Below, in pieces: positions 8,959 to 17,250 of a stretch of DNA of 64,000 nt. The notes beneath the pieces are model-generated. The model was given only the letters and a program-made list of their open reading frames with translations. It did not search any database and was not told where the DNA came from. The DNA is from Bradyrhizobium sp. SK17 (lineage in GTDB: Bacteria > Pseudomonadota > Alphaproteobacteria > Rhizobiales > Xanthobacteraceae), in assembly GCF_002831585.1 (NCBI RefSeq), contig NZ_CP025113.1:7021001-7085000 (forward strand), given 5' to 3'. The position numbers and the translations under genes were made by a program. Each line of letters begins with the position of its first letter. Within the stretch, counting starts at the first letter, position 1.

Positions 8959-10140
8959 ATGTTCCGATGGCTGATCGGCACGATCGCGCTCAGCATGATG
9001 GCGACCGGCGCGCTGGCGGCTGATCCCGTCGAGATCCATATCGGCTATCTCGGCCATGCCGGCATCAAAGCGACCCTCTCACTGGTCGAGCAACCCGCTG
9101 ATAACGACGGCGTCGCCGGCGCACGCCTTGCCATCGAGGACAACAATACGACCGGGAAATTCCTCAACCAGCGCTTCGTCCTCGACGAGGTCAAGGTCAA
9201 GGACAGCGACGACGTCGCCAAGATGGCGAGCGATCTCGCTAGCCACAACGACTACATCATCACCGACCTGCCCGCCGATGCCCTGCTCAAGGTCGCCGAC
9301 GCGCTGCGCGACCGCGGTACCGTTCTGCTCAATGCGGGTGCGATCGACGATCGGCTGCGCGAGCAGGATTGCCGCGCCAATATCATCCATGTTGCGCCGA
9401 CCCGCTCGATGCTGGCGGACGCGCTTGGCCAGTATCTGGTTTGGAAGCAGTGGAAGCGCTGGCTGCTGGTGGTCGGCTCGCATGATCAGGACAAGCTCTA
9501 CGCCGACGCGCTACGACGCGCCGCGACGCGGTTCGGCGCCAAGATCGTCCAGGAACGGACATTCGAGGACACCGGCGGCGCACGCCGCACCGACAGCGGC
9601 GTGACGCTGATCCAGCGCCAAATGCCGGTCTTCACACAGCAGGCACCAGCCTACGACGTGCTCGTCGCCGCCGACGAGAGCGAGGTGTTCGCGAACTACC
9701 TGCCCTACCGGACCTGGGACCCACGGCCCGTGGCGGGCTCGGCCGGCCTGGTGCCGACGAGCTGGGACGCGGCACATGACCAATGGGGCGCGGTCCAGCT
9801 CCAGAGCCGCTTCGTCAAGCTGAACATGCGCCACATGACGGCGCTCGACATGCAGGCCTGGACCGCCGCGCGCATGATCGGGGAAGCCACCTCGCGCACC
9901 AATTCCGGGGATCCCAAGAAGGTGATCGCCTTCCTCAAGAGCAAGGATTTCTCCATCGCGGCCTTCAAAGGCACGCGATTGACCCTGCGCGACTGGAATC
10001 TGCAGCTGCGCCAGCCGATCCTGCTGGCCGATGGTCGTATGGTCGTTTCGGTCTCGCCGCAGGAAGGTTTCCTGCATCAGGTCTCCGAACTCGACACGCT
10101 CGGTGTTGACCGGCCTGAAACGAAGTGCAAGCTGCAGTGA
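8959..10140 (+). CDS. PQQ-alcohol-dehydrogenase-associated ABC periplasmic binding protein
   Basis: 393 residues with a signal peptide (MFRWLIGTIALSMMATGALA) and a type-I periplasmic-binding fold (VEIHIGYLGHAGI; GARLAIEDNNTTGKFLNQRF). It matches the binding protein known from PQQ-dependent alcohol dehydrogenase transporter systems (branched-chain amino-acid-binding-like). A strong GGGAGGA Shine-Dalgarno precedes ATG 8959. It heads a tight operon with the beta-propeller protein, an ATPase and an ABC-2 permease, an order comparable to the lut lanthanide-uptake genes of Methylobacterium. The ligand (metal chelate or other) is inferred only. The IS element ends 82 bases upstream, so its original promoter may be cut. 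Confidence 0.9.
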   Translation: MFRWLIGTIALSMMATGALAADPVEIHIGYLGHAGIKATLSLVEQPADNDGVAGARLAIEDNNTTGKFLNQRFVLDEVKVKDSDDVAKMASDLASHNDYIITDLPADALLKVADALRDRGTVLLNAGAIDDRLREQDCRANIIHVAPTRSMLADALGQYLVWKQWKRWLLVVGSHDQDKLYADALRRAATRFGAKIVQERTFEDTGGARRTDSGVTLIQRQMPVFTQQAPAYDVLVAADESEVFANYLPYRTWDPRPVAGSAGLVPTSWDAAHDQWGAVQLQSRFVKLNMRHMTALDMQAWTAARMIGEATSRTNSGDPKKVIAFLKSKDFSIAAFKGTRLTLRDWNLQLRQPILLADGRMVVSVSPQEGFLHQVSELDTLGVDRPETKCKLQ

Positions 10141-10154
10141 GGGAGATGAAACGC

Positions 10155-11123
10155 ATGTGGCGCCGCTGTCTGTTGACCGGGATGCTGGTTTGGCTTGCCG
10201 CGACACCGGCGTCCGCTTTCGTTGCCTACGTCTCCAACGAGAAGGGCAACACGGTCAGCGTGATCGATACCGACACCTGGACGGTGACGAAGACCATCAA
10301 GGTCGGTCAGCGGCCGCGCGGCATCGAGTTCTCGCGCGACGGCAAATTCGTGATGGTCGCGGTCGGGGACGATGACACCATCCAGGTGATCGATACCAAG
10401 ACCCAGGAGATCGTCGACACCCTGCCCTCCGGACCCGATCCGGAATTGTTCACCCAGGATGCCGCCGGCAAGACACTCTATGTCGCCAACGAGAACGACA
10501 ACACGGTCACCGTGATCGACCTGAAGACGCGGGCGCGGATCGGCGATATCCAGGTCGGCGTCGAGCCCGAAGGCATGACGGTGAGCCCGGACGGCAAGAT
10601 CCTGATCAACACCTCCGAAACCACCAACATGGCGCATTTCATCGACACCTCGACGCGCCAGATCGTCGCCAACGTGCTGGTCGATTCACGGCCGCGTTTT
10701 GCCCAGTTCAAGCACGACGGCTCCGAATTGTGGGTCTCCTCCGAGATCGGCGGCACGGTGTCGATCATCGATCCGGTCAAGCGCGTGGTGACCGGCAAGG
10801 TGACCTTTGAAATTCCGGGCTTACGGAACGAGGCGATCCAGCCCGTCGGCATCGGCATGACCAAGGACGACAAGACCGCGTTCGTCGCGCTCGGTCCTGC
10901 CAATCGCGTCGCAATCGTCGACGCCGCCACCCACAAGGTCATCAAATATCTGCTGGTCGGCCAGCGGGTCTGGCACATGGATTTCACGCCGGACGAAAAA
11001 TACCTGCTGGTTACCAACGGCGTCTCGAACGACGTCTCGGTGATCGACGTCGCCGCCCAGAAGGTGATCAAGACCATTCAGGTGGGCGAACTGCCCTGGG
11101 GAATCACGATCGCGCAGCCATGA
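10155..11123 (+). CDS. PQQ-associated YVTN beta-propeller protein, periplasmic
   Basis: 322 residues. A signal peptide (MWRRCLLTGMLVWLAATPAS) is followed by about seven YVTN-type blades, visible as repeats such as AYVSNEKGNTVSVIDTDTWT, LYVANENDNTVTVIDLKTRA and LLVTNGVSNDVSVIDVAAQK. The family is known as the beta-propeller protein of PQQ-dependent catabolism clusters and probably acts as a periplasmic binding or docking partner of the ABC system. ATG at 10155 is chosen because GGGAG lies 9 bases upstream; ATG at 10146 is an alternative. Its stop overlaps the next start by four bases (ATGA), so translation is likely coupled. Confidence 0.92.
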   Translation: MWRRCLLTGMLVWLAATPASAFVAYVSNEKGNTVSVIDTDTWTVTKTIKVGQRPRGIEFSRDGKFVMVAVGDDDTIQVIDTKTQEIVDTLPSGPDPELFTQDAAGKTLYVANENDNTVTVIDLKTRARIGDIQVGVEPEGMTVSPDGKILINTSETTNMAHFIDTSTRQIVANVLVDSRPRFAQFKHDGSELWVSSEIGGTVSIIDPVKRVVTGKVTFEIPGLRNEAIQPVGIGMTKDDKTAFVALGPANRVAIVDAATHKVIKYLLVGQRVWHMDFTPDEKYLLVTNGVSNDVSVIDVAAQKVIKTIQVGELPWGITIAQP

Positions 11124-11947
11124 CCGCAACCGACGCGCATATCGCGAGCCAGCTCGCGCCGGGCGCCGCTCCCGCAGCGGCCACGGGCGCGGCCGTGCAG
11201 CCAGCACTGTCGATCGGCAATGTCAGCCACAGCTACGGCCCGCGCCGCGCCCTGATCGACGTCAATTTCACGGTCCAGCCGGCGAGCTTCACCGCGCTGT
11301 TGGGCCTCAACGGCGCTGGCAAAAGCACGTTGTTCTCGCTGGTGACGCGACTGTTCGGCATCCAGAACGGCCGGATCAGCATCTTCGGCCACGATATCAG
11401 CCGCACCCCGGGCGAAGCGCTGCGGCTGATGGGCGTCGTGTTCCAGCCGCGCACGCTCGATCTCGATCTGTCGCTGACGCAGAACCTGCTCTATCATGCC
11501 GCGCTGCATGGCATCTCGCGGCGCGAGGCGCGGCTGCGCAGCGCCGAGGTGCTCGGCCGCATCGGCCTTGCCGACCGCGCCGGCAGCAAGGTGCGCGATC
11601 TTTCCGGCGGGCAGATGCGGCGGCTCGAGATCGCCCGCGCGCTGCTGCACCGTCCCCGGCTGTTGCTGCTCGACGAGGCCACCGTCGGGCTCGACGTCAA
11701 GGCGCGCGCCGACATCCTCGACCACGTCCGGCAGCTCGTCACCGAACAAGGCATCGGCGTACTCTGGGCCACGCATCTGTTCGACGAGATCATGCCGAAC
11801 GACGACCTCGTCGTGCTGCATCAGGGCCGGATGCTCGCGCATGGGCCGGTGTCGCGCGTGATCGCGGACGCCGGCGCCCAGGACGTCAATACCGCATTCA
11901 TGCGCCTGACCGGAACGGCAACCCTCACCGGAAAACCGCCACCATGA
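11120..11947 (+). CDS. ABC transporter ATP-binding protein, PQQ-associated system
   Basis: 275 residues. Walker A is GLNGAGKST (62-70), the signature is LSGGQMRRLEIARAL (from 161), Walker B is LLLLDEATVGLD, and the H-loop is in LWATHLFDE. A 30-residue Ala/Pro-rich N-terminal extension precedes the domain. It energises the ABC-2 permease encoded next; the genes overlap by four bases on both sides. The family is the one repeatedly linked to PQQ-dependent alcohol dehydrogenases and is similar to LutE. ABC-2 systems are often exporters, so the transport direction is not settled by sequence. Confidence 0.95.
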   Translation: MTATDAHIASQLAPGAAPAAATGAAVQPALSIGNVSHSYGPRRALIDVNFTVQPASFTALLGLNGAGKSTLFSLVTRLFGIQNGRISIFGHDISRTPGEALRLMGVVFQPRTLDLDLSLTQNLLYHAALHGISRREARLRSAEVLGRIGLADRAGSKVRDLSGGQMRRLEIARALLHRPRLLLLDEATVGLDVKARADILDHVRQLVTEQGIGVLWATHLFDEIMPNDDLVVLHQGRMLAHGPVSRVIADAGAQDVNTAFMRLTGTATLTGKPPP

Positions 11948-12792
11948 GCAGCACGACGGTCACGCCTGAGCGAAGCGGCTTCTCGGTGTCGGAATACATC
12001 GTCTGCCTGAACGGCATCGTGTGGCGCGAGGCGCTGCGCTTTCTGCATCAGCGCGAGCGCTTCGTCTCGGCACTGGTCCGGCCGCTGGTCTGGCTGTTCA
12101 TCTTCGCGGCCGGCTTCCGCCAGGTGCTCGGCATCTCGATCATCCCGCCCTACGAGACCTATATCCTCTACGAGGTCTATATCGCGCCCGGCCTGATGGC
12201 GATGATCCAGCTCTTCAACGGCATGCAATCCTCGCTGTCGATGGTCTATGACCGCGAGATGGGCAACATGCGCACGCTGCTGGTCAGCCCGTTGCCACGC
12301 GGCTACCTGCTGTTTTGCAAGCTGCTCGCCGGCACCGCCGTGTCGCTACTCCAGGTCTACGCGTTCCTCGCGATCGCGTGGTTCTGGGACATCACGCCGC
12401 CGACGATCGGCTACCTCACCGTGCTTCCGGCGCTGGTGCTTTCGGGCCTGATGCTCGGCGCGCTGGGCATGCTGATCTCGGCCAGCATCAAGCAGCTGGA
12501 GAATTTCGCCGGCGTGATGAACTTTGTCATCTTCCCGATGTTCTTCGCATCGTCGGCCCTCTACCCGCTGTGGCGGGTGCAGGAAGGCAGTCCGATGCTG
12601 TATTATGTCTGCCAGTGCAATCCGTTCACGCACGCGGTGGAGCTGATCCGGTTCGCGCTGTACGGCAAGATGAATTGGGTTTCGCTCGCGGTGGTCGGCG
12701 GCTGCACGGTGGTGTTCATGATCGGCGCGATCCTGGCTTACGATCCATCGCGCGGCCTGGTGCGGCGCGGCCCCGGCGGAGGCGAGACATGA
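11944..12792 (+). CDS. ABC-2 type permease, PQQ-associated system
   Basis: 282 residues with about six membrane helices of the ABC-2 type, the conserved YDREMGNMRTLLVSPLPR loop, and the terminal motif NPFTHAVELIRFALYGK. It is the membrane partner of the ATPase at 11120-11947, overlapping it by four bases, and overlaps the next gene by four bases as well. Homologues in PQQ alcohol-oxidation clusters are called PedC-like or LutF-like. The substrate is unknown; the lanthanide context makes a metal chelate or cofactor-related solute plausible. Confidence 0.93.
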   Translation: MSSTTVTPERSGFSVSEYIVCLNGIVWREALRFLHQRERFVSALVRPLVWLFIFAAGFRQVLGISIIPPYETYILYEVYIAPGLMAMIQLFNGMQSSLSMVYDREMGNMRTLLVSPLPRGYLLFCKLLAGTAVSLLQVYAFLAIAWFWDITPPTIGYLTVLPALVLSGLMLGALGMLISASIKQLENFAGVMNFVIFPMFFASSALYPLWRVQEGSPMLYYVCQCNPFTHAVELIRFALYGKMNWVSLAVVGGCTVVFMIGAILAYDPSRGLVRRGPGGGET

Positions 12793-13406
12793 CAGCTTGG
12801 CGTGTGGGAGTGGGCGCCCTGCTCGCGATGGTTCTGTCGAGCCATGTCGCGTCAGCTGCCGACCCGCGCTATCCGGACTGGCCCTGCCAACAGGCCAAGG
12901 TGCCCGAGATCTCGCTCGCCGCGGTCTGGGCCGGGCCTCCGCTCGGCGATGCCGAAACCAAGTGGAAGGACGATCCCAAGATCAACGCACTTGCGACCAA
13001 GCTCGCCGCGCGCCGCGTTCCGCTGGAGGAAGCGCAAAAGCAAATCACCGAATTCCTGCAAGCCTCAGCGGCCGACAAGGCCAATGCCGGAAAGCTGCTG
13101 TTCGCGGGCCTGTTCGATACGCTCAACGGCCAGCGGGCCTCGGTCATGAACGGGCTCGAGCGCGTGATGCGCAAGCAGCGCGAGGCCGCGGAAAAGATCC
13201 GCGACGATACGATCGCGCTGCAAAAGCTACAGGACGCGACGCCGCCGGACCAGGCCAAGGTCGATGAACTCGGCAACCAGTTGGTCTGGGAGACCCGAAT
13301 CTTCGAGGACCGCGGGCGGGTGGTCAAATTCGTCTGCGAGGTGCCGACCACTATCGATCAGCGCCTGTTCGCGCTGGGCCGCACCATTGTGCAGGAACTG
13401 GATTGA
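12789..13406 (+). CDS. Secreted protein of the PQQ transporter operon
   Basis: 205 residues from ATG 12789, which overlaps the permease stop (ATGA). It has a signal peptide (MTAWRVGVGALLAMVLSSHV, cleaved near ASAAD). The mature protein begins DPRYPDWPCQQAKVPEIS and is otherwise mainly helical and highly charged (KQREAAEKIRDDTIALQKLQ). Two cysteines remain in the mature part (WPCQ and VKFVCEVP), possibly a disulfide. I do not recognise a functional domain. The strict operon position after the ATPase and permease suggests an accessory periplasmic component, comparable in place to LutG. Confidence 0.85.
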   Translation: MTAWRVGVGALLAMVLSSHVASAADPRYPDWPCQQAKVPEISLAAVWAGPPLGDAETKWKDDPKINALATKLAARRVPLEEAQKQITEFLQASAADKANAGKLLFAGLFDTLNGQRASVMNGLERVMRKQREAAEKIRDDTIALQKLQDATPPDQAKVDELGNQLVWETRIFEDRGRVVKFVCEVPTTIDQRLFALGRTIVQELD

Positions 13407-13475
13407 GGCCTGCGACGCATCGCCCGGCGATGGCAAAAATGCTGCGGGAACAAACGACGCTGCCTGCTCGTTGAC

Positions 13476-13497
13476 CCCAACTATATCTGAAGTTGGG
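13476..13497. promoter_or_regulatory. Inverted repeat overlapping a Shine-Dalgarno
   Basis: CCCAACT (13476-13482) and AGTTGGG (13491-13497) form a perfect 7-base inverted repeat with an 8-base spacer. The right arm runs into GGGAG, the Shine-Dalgarno of the CusF-like gene starting at 13506, so the element could be an operator or an RNA hairpin that masks the ribosome site. No experimental support. Confidence 0.3.
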
Positions 13498-13505
13498 AGA
13501 CCTCG

Positions 13506-13802
13506 ATGAGAGCAGCCAAGATCGTCATGACCAGCCTCGCCGCTGCGAGCCTGATCACCTCAGCGGCTCTGGCCCAGCAATCCATGTCGGGAATGGTCAC
13601 CAAGATTGACCGGCTGCGTGGAACCATCTCGATCCAGCAGATCCAGACCGGCACCGTGGGTGCGGCCGGCGCTGCGGTTCAGGAATACAAGGTGCCCAAG
13701 GCACAGTCGCTCGAAGCCTTCCATGCCGGTGACAAGGTGACATTCACTGCGTCGGACAGCGACGGCGGCAAGACCATCGACAAGCTCGACGTGGAGAAAT
13801 AG
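13506..13802 (+). CDS. CusF/DUF1344-like small periplasmic protein
   Basis: 98 residues: a signal peptide (MRAAKIVMTSLAAASLITSA, cleaved after ALA) and a mature part of ~75 residues. Its pattern, GMVTKIDRLRGTISIQQ ... LEAFHAGDKVTFTASDSDGG, is that of the small OB-fold CusF/DUF1344 group. CusF members bind copper through His/Met/Trp, but none of those residues is placed as in CusF here, so copper binding is unlikely. A GGGAG site precedes ATG 13506. It follows the transporter operon by 99 bases in the same direction. Role unknown; a metal or cofactor chaperone is possible. Confidence 0.8.
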   Translation: MRAAKIVMTSLAAASLITSAALAQQSMSGMVTKIDRLRGTISIQQIQTGTVGAAGAAVQEYKVPKAQSLEAFHAGDKVTFTASDSDGGKTIDKLDVEK

Positions 13803-13827
13803 CGTGCACGTCGCGCGGGGGTCGGCT

Positions 13828-14385
13828 TCACGGCTCGCCTTCGCGCGGCTCCGGCTCCGCATCCACCAGCGGCAGATTGGCCCGCGCCCAGCCGTCGGTT
13901 CCCTCCGGATACCACGCCACGTTGCCGTAGCCGTAAGACAGCACGCGCTTGGCTGCGTTCCATGACATCCAGCAATTTTCCTGGCAGTAGATCACGAGCA
14001 ATCTGGCCGCGTCGCCTTGCGAGGCGCGGGCCAGCCCACGCCGAAGATACTCTTCTGTGGATGTGGCGAGCCTGCCGTAACCGGTGTCGGGCAGCCAGAT
14101 GCTGCCGGGAATGTCGGAATGCGGCCGCTCGCGCCACACCGTGCCGGCGGGCAGGTTCGGCTTCGGCGCACGCGGCAGCACATCGACGAAGGTACCGGAC
14201 TTGTCGCGCCAGATCGCTGCCGCTTGCTCGGTCGTGAGCACCCGCGCGCCGGCAAGCGTCGTCGGCACCGGCGCGCGATAATCCGCGGTGCGATAGCCCT
14301 CGGGCTCAGCCGGTTTGTCTTGCGCGCGGACAGGCAAAGCGGCGATCGATATCACCGCAAGCATGGCCACGCACAGCCGGATCAT
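13828..14385 (-). CDS. PQQ-associated C-x3-C-W rhodanese-like protein
   Basis: 185 residues with a signal peptide (MIRLCVAMLAVISIAALPVR). It has a rhodanese-like fold whose active loop reads VIYCQENCWMSWNAAKRVL (Cys134, Cys138, Trp139), the hallmark of the motif protein found in PQQ-dependent catabolism clusters. It is periplasmic and probably carries sulfur or a thiol intermediate, working with the SoxYZ-like carrier and SoxH-like hydrolase encoded nearby. Its ATG overlaps the stop of the MxaJ-like gene by four bases, so the two are translationally coupled. Confidence 0.9.
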   Translation of the reverse strand: MIRLCVAMLAVISIAALPVRAQDKPAEPEGYRTADYRAPVPTTLAGARVLTTEQAAAIWRDKSGTFVDVLPRAPKPNLPAGTVWRERPHSDIPGSIWLPDTGYGRLATSTEEYLRRGLARASQGDAARLLVIYCQENCWMSWNAAKRVLSYGYGNVAWYPEGTDGWARANLPLVDAEPEPREGEP

Positions 14386-15263
14386 GGCGATTTGGTCGCG
14401 GTCTCCGGCCCGATCGGACGGTCGTTCTCGTCGAGCAGTGGAACGCCGTAGTCGAGCAGGATCTTGTTGATCGCCGGCTGATTCTCCTGGATCAGGCGAT
14501 TGAGCTGCCGCTTCCAGTTCTGATCGGACGCCCGCACGCCCATGCCGATGCGATAGACCAGCTTCGGTCCCGTGGTCTCCTTGACCAGCGGCGTGATATG
14601 CAGCGGCGGGGTCGCCTTCTTGGCATAGTACCCCGCCATCGGTCCCCACAGGATGCCGGCGTCGATCTCACCCTTTTCGAGATCGTTCATCATCGCCTCG
14701 GCCGACGAATCGTAACGCGTGTCGATCATCAACGGATAGGGCTTGGCGTTGGCCATCAGGCCGTTGATCGCCATGTTGGTCGCGGGCGGCGTTCCCGCCA
14801 CGATGCCGATATGTTTGCCTTTCAACCGCGCGTCCTCGAGCGTGGTGACCTCGTCGAGCCCGCTGCCCGGCCTCGCGACGATCGCATAGGCCGTGCGGTA
14901 ATAGGGATTGGTGCCCTGCGCGAGATCATCCCCTTGCGGGAAGCCCATGATCACGTCGCAGCGATGCGAGCCGAGCGTGACGCGCACGAAGCCGGTCGCT
15001 TGCGGAAAAAACATGTAGTCGAGCTTCTTCTGCAACTTCTCGGCAAACAGCTCGCCGATCTTGTTCTCGAAGCCTTCGCCCTTTTGGTTGGAGAACGGCA
15101 GGTTGCGCGGGTCGGCGCAAATCCGCAGCACCTTGGGATCGACGAGTTCGATGGAGAGTTCGCCCTGATCATTGATCTGCGCGCGCGCGATGTCGCGGCC
15201 GGCGAGACAGACAATGAAGCCGGCAAGCGCAAACAGGACAGGACGGCATCCGACAAATCTCAT
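14382..15263 (-). CDS. Quinoprotein-associated MxaJ-like periplasmic binding protein
   Basis: 293 residues from ATG 15263 (AGGAG upstream). The signal peptide MRFVGCRPVLFALAGFIVCL is followed by an amino-acid-binding-type fold (LRICADPRNLPFSNQKGEGF; GIVAGTPPATNMAI; GEIDAGILWGPMAGYYA). It belongs to the MoxJ/MxaJ-like binding proteins tied to quinoprotein dehydrogenases. In MDH systems MxaJ/XoxJ is thought to bind or activate the dehydrogenase. A second, distinct member (xoxJ) lies at 25531-26469. It is the first gene of a two-gene minus-strand operon with the rhodanese-like protein. Confidence 0.92.
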   Translation of the reverse strand: MRFVGCRPVLFALAGFIVCLAGRDIARAQINDQGELSIELVDPKVLRICADPRNLPFSNQKGEGFENKIGELFAEKLQKKLDYMFFPQATGFVRVTLGSHRCDVIMGFPQGDDLAQGTNPYYRTAYAIVARPGSGLDEVTTLEDARLKGKHIGIVAGTPPATNMAINGLMANAKPYPLMIDTRYDSSAEAMMNDLEKGEIDAGILWGPMAGYYAKKATPPLHITPLVKETTGPKLVYRIGMGVRASDQNWKRQLNRLIQENQPAINKILLDYGVPLLDENDRPIGPETATKSP

Positions 15264-15334
15264 CACGCGGTCTCCTCTTGATCGGACGGTTCGCTGTCGT
15301 CGAGCAATTGCCCGGCGCGCCATGACGTGCAACA

Positions 15335-15348
15335 GCAATCATGATTGC
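15335..15348. promoter_or_regulatory. 14-base perfect palindrome in a divergent promoter region
   Basis: GCAATCATGATTGC is centred in the 167-base gap between the MxaJ-like gene (minus) and the metallohydrolase gene (plus). Its position suits an operator for coordinate control of both transcripts, possibly by the NarL-type regulator at 5510. This is inference from symmetry alone. Confidence 0.4.
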
Positions 15349-15430
15349 GACGGCGCCGCGTTGCTTGTTGCAGTGCAAACTGGAGCGCGCCGACATCGAT
15401 CGCGCGTCGCGAAGAAACTGAGGCGGAAAC

Positions 15431-16357
15431 ATGGCTCATGGCGGTTCGGTGCTTGCGCTGCTCCTGATGCTCTGGACGCCGACCATAGCGCGGGCGCAAC
15501 AGGCGGAATTGCCTGTAAGCGAAGTCGCCCCCGGAATATTCGTTCACACCGGGGTCACCGCATTGATGACGCGCGAGAACGAAGGCGCCATCGCCAATGT
15601 GGGGTTCGTGATCGGCGACAGCGCGGTTGCCGTCATCGACACCGGCGGCAGCGTCCGCGAAGGGCAGCAGCTGCTTGCGGCCGTCCGTAGCCACACCGAC
15701 AAGCCGATCCGTTACGTGATCAACACCCACGCCCATCCCGATCATAGCTTCGGCAATGCTGCATTCACAGGCGATGGCACCAGCTTTGTCGGCCACAAAT
15801 TGCTGCCGCGGGCGCTGGCGACGCGTGGGCAATTCTATCTCGACGGCTTTCGCCGAACGATGGGCGATGCGTTGATCGACGAAGTCCGGATCATTCCGCC
15901 AACCATCCTGGTCGACGACACGCTCAAGCTCGACCTCGGCGGACGGACCCTCACGCTCAAGGCATGGCCGCCCGCCCACAGCGACAACGACCTCACCGTC
16001 TTCGACGCGCAGACCGGAACCCTGTTCGCCGGCGATATGGTGTTTATCAACCATATTCCGGTGGTCGACGGCAGCCTCAAGGGCTGGCTGCGCGCGCTCG
16101 ACGATCTCCAGGCAATTCCGGCCAAGCGCGTGGTTCCCGGTCACGGACCCGTGAGCAAGTGGCCCGCGGCGCTCGCCGATGAACGGCGTTATCTCGATAC
16201 GCTGGCCGCCGACGTCCGTGCCCTGGTCGCGAGCGGCAAGCCGATCACGGCAGCGGCAGAGCATGCCGTAGCCGCCGAGCGGCCGCGCTGGCAGCTGTTC
16301 GACGACTACAATGCCCGCAACGCAACTGCAGCATTCTCGGAAATTGAATGGGAGTAA
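15431..16357 (+). CDS. Quinoprotein relay zinc metallohydrolase (SoxH-like)
   Basis: 308 residues with a signal peptide ([20 protein letters not shown]) and a metallo-beta-lactamase fold. The zinc motif HAHPDH occurs in [13 protein letters not shown], with later ligands in [18 protein letters not shown] and PGHGPVS. It matches the SoxH-related hydrolases found only beside quinoprotein dehydrogenase genes (relay system hydrolase type 2). In the periplasm it probably hydrolyses a thioester- or persulfide-like adduct on the SoxYZ-like carrier encoded 43 bases downstream in the same direction. Substrate not known. Confidence 0.92.
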   Translation: MAHGGSVLALLLMLWTPTIARAQQAELPVSEVAPGIFVHTGVTALMTRENEGAIANVGFVIGDSAVAVIDTGGSVREGQQLLAAVRSHTDKPIRYVINTHAHPDHSFGNAAFTGDGTSFVGHKLLPRALATRGQFYLDGFRRTMGDALIDEVRIIPPTILVDDTLKLDLGGRTLTLKAWPPAHSDNDLTVFDAQTGTLFAGDMVFINHIPVVDGSLKGWLRALDDLQAIPAKRVVPGHGPVSKWPAALADERRYLDTLAADVRALVASGKPITAAAEHAVAAERPRWQLFDDYNARNATAAFSEIEWE

Positions 16358-16400
16358 CGGTTCGTCCTATAATGACGCGGCTGCATAGGATCTCGCGAAC

Positions 16401-17225
16401 ATGCCCCGACATCGCGCCCGCCTGCTCTGCATCGCCAGCCTCTTCGTGATCGCGCTGGGCGCACCGGCTGCGCTCGCCACCGAGGGCTATGATCCATGGC
16501 CCGGCCTGGTCCAGGACATCTTCAGCAACCGCCCGATGAACGATGGCAGCGACGTCATCGGCATCGAGATGCCCGCGCGCGCGGAAGATGCCGCGATCGT
16601 CCCGGTGACGCTGCGCACCAAGCTATCGCCCAGCGACAGCCGCCGTGTCGTCGCGATCACGCTCGTGATCGACGAGAACCCGGCGCCGATGGCCGCGAAG
16701 TTCACGCTCGGACCGGACGCCAATGTCAGCGAGATATCGACCCGCGTCCGCGTCAACAACTACACCAACGTCCACGCCGTCGCCGAGCTCAGCGACGGCA
16801 AGCTCTATGTCAGCAAGGTCTACGTCAAGGCATCCGGCGGCTGTTCGGCGCCGGCCGCCAAGAACCTCGAAGAGGCGAAGAACCGGCTCGGCCAGATGCG
16901 TTACCGGCAGTTCGCAAAGCCCGAACAGGGACCGGCGAGCAGCACGCGGGAAGCCCAGATCATGATCGGCCATCCCAATAACTCGGGCCTGCAAATGGAC
17001 CAGGTCACGCAGCTCTATATTCCGGCCTTCTTCGTCAACGAGCTGCATATCTGGCAGGACGACAGTCCGGTGCTGGCGATGGAAGGCGGCATCTCGATTT
17101 CCGAAGATCCCAACATCCGCTTCACCTACGTCTCGAACGGCGCCAAGCACGTTCGTGCCGAAGCCAAGGACACCGACGGGCACGTCTTCGAGCACGAATG
17201 GAAGGTCGAGAACCCCGGGACCTGA
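16401..17225 (+). CDS. Quinoprotein-associated SoxYZ-like fused carrier
   Basis: 274 residues: a signal peptide (MPRHRARLLCIASLFVIALG), a SoxY-like domain ending in the swinging-arm motif VKASGGCSAPA (Cys148), then a SoxZ-like domain (residues ~175-270: AQIMIGHPNNSGLQMD ... FTYVSNGAKHVRAEAKDTDG). SoxYZ carries sulfur intermediates covalently on that cysteine. In this fused, dehydrogenase-linked form it likely carries another substrate, perhaps an aldehyde or one-carbon adduct. It forms a module with the SoxH-like hydrolase upstream and the rhodanese-like and MxaJ-like proteins on the opposite strand. Confidence 0.93.
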   Translation: MPRHRARLLCIASLFVIALGAPAALATEGYDPWPGLVQDIFSNRPMNDGSDVIGIEMPARAEDAAIVPVTLRTKLSPSDSRRVVAITLVIDENPAPMAAKFTLGPDANVSEISTRVRVNNYTNVHAVAELSDGKLYVSKVYVKASGGCSAPAAKNLEEAKNRLGQMRYRQFAKPEQGPASSTREAQIMIGHPNNSGLQMDQVTQLYIPAFFVNELHIWQDDSPVLAMEGGISISEDPNIRFTYVSNGAKHVRAEAKDTDGHVFEHEWKVENPGT

Positions 17226-17250
17226 GGCATTCGCGAACTCACGGTCGACG

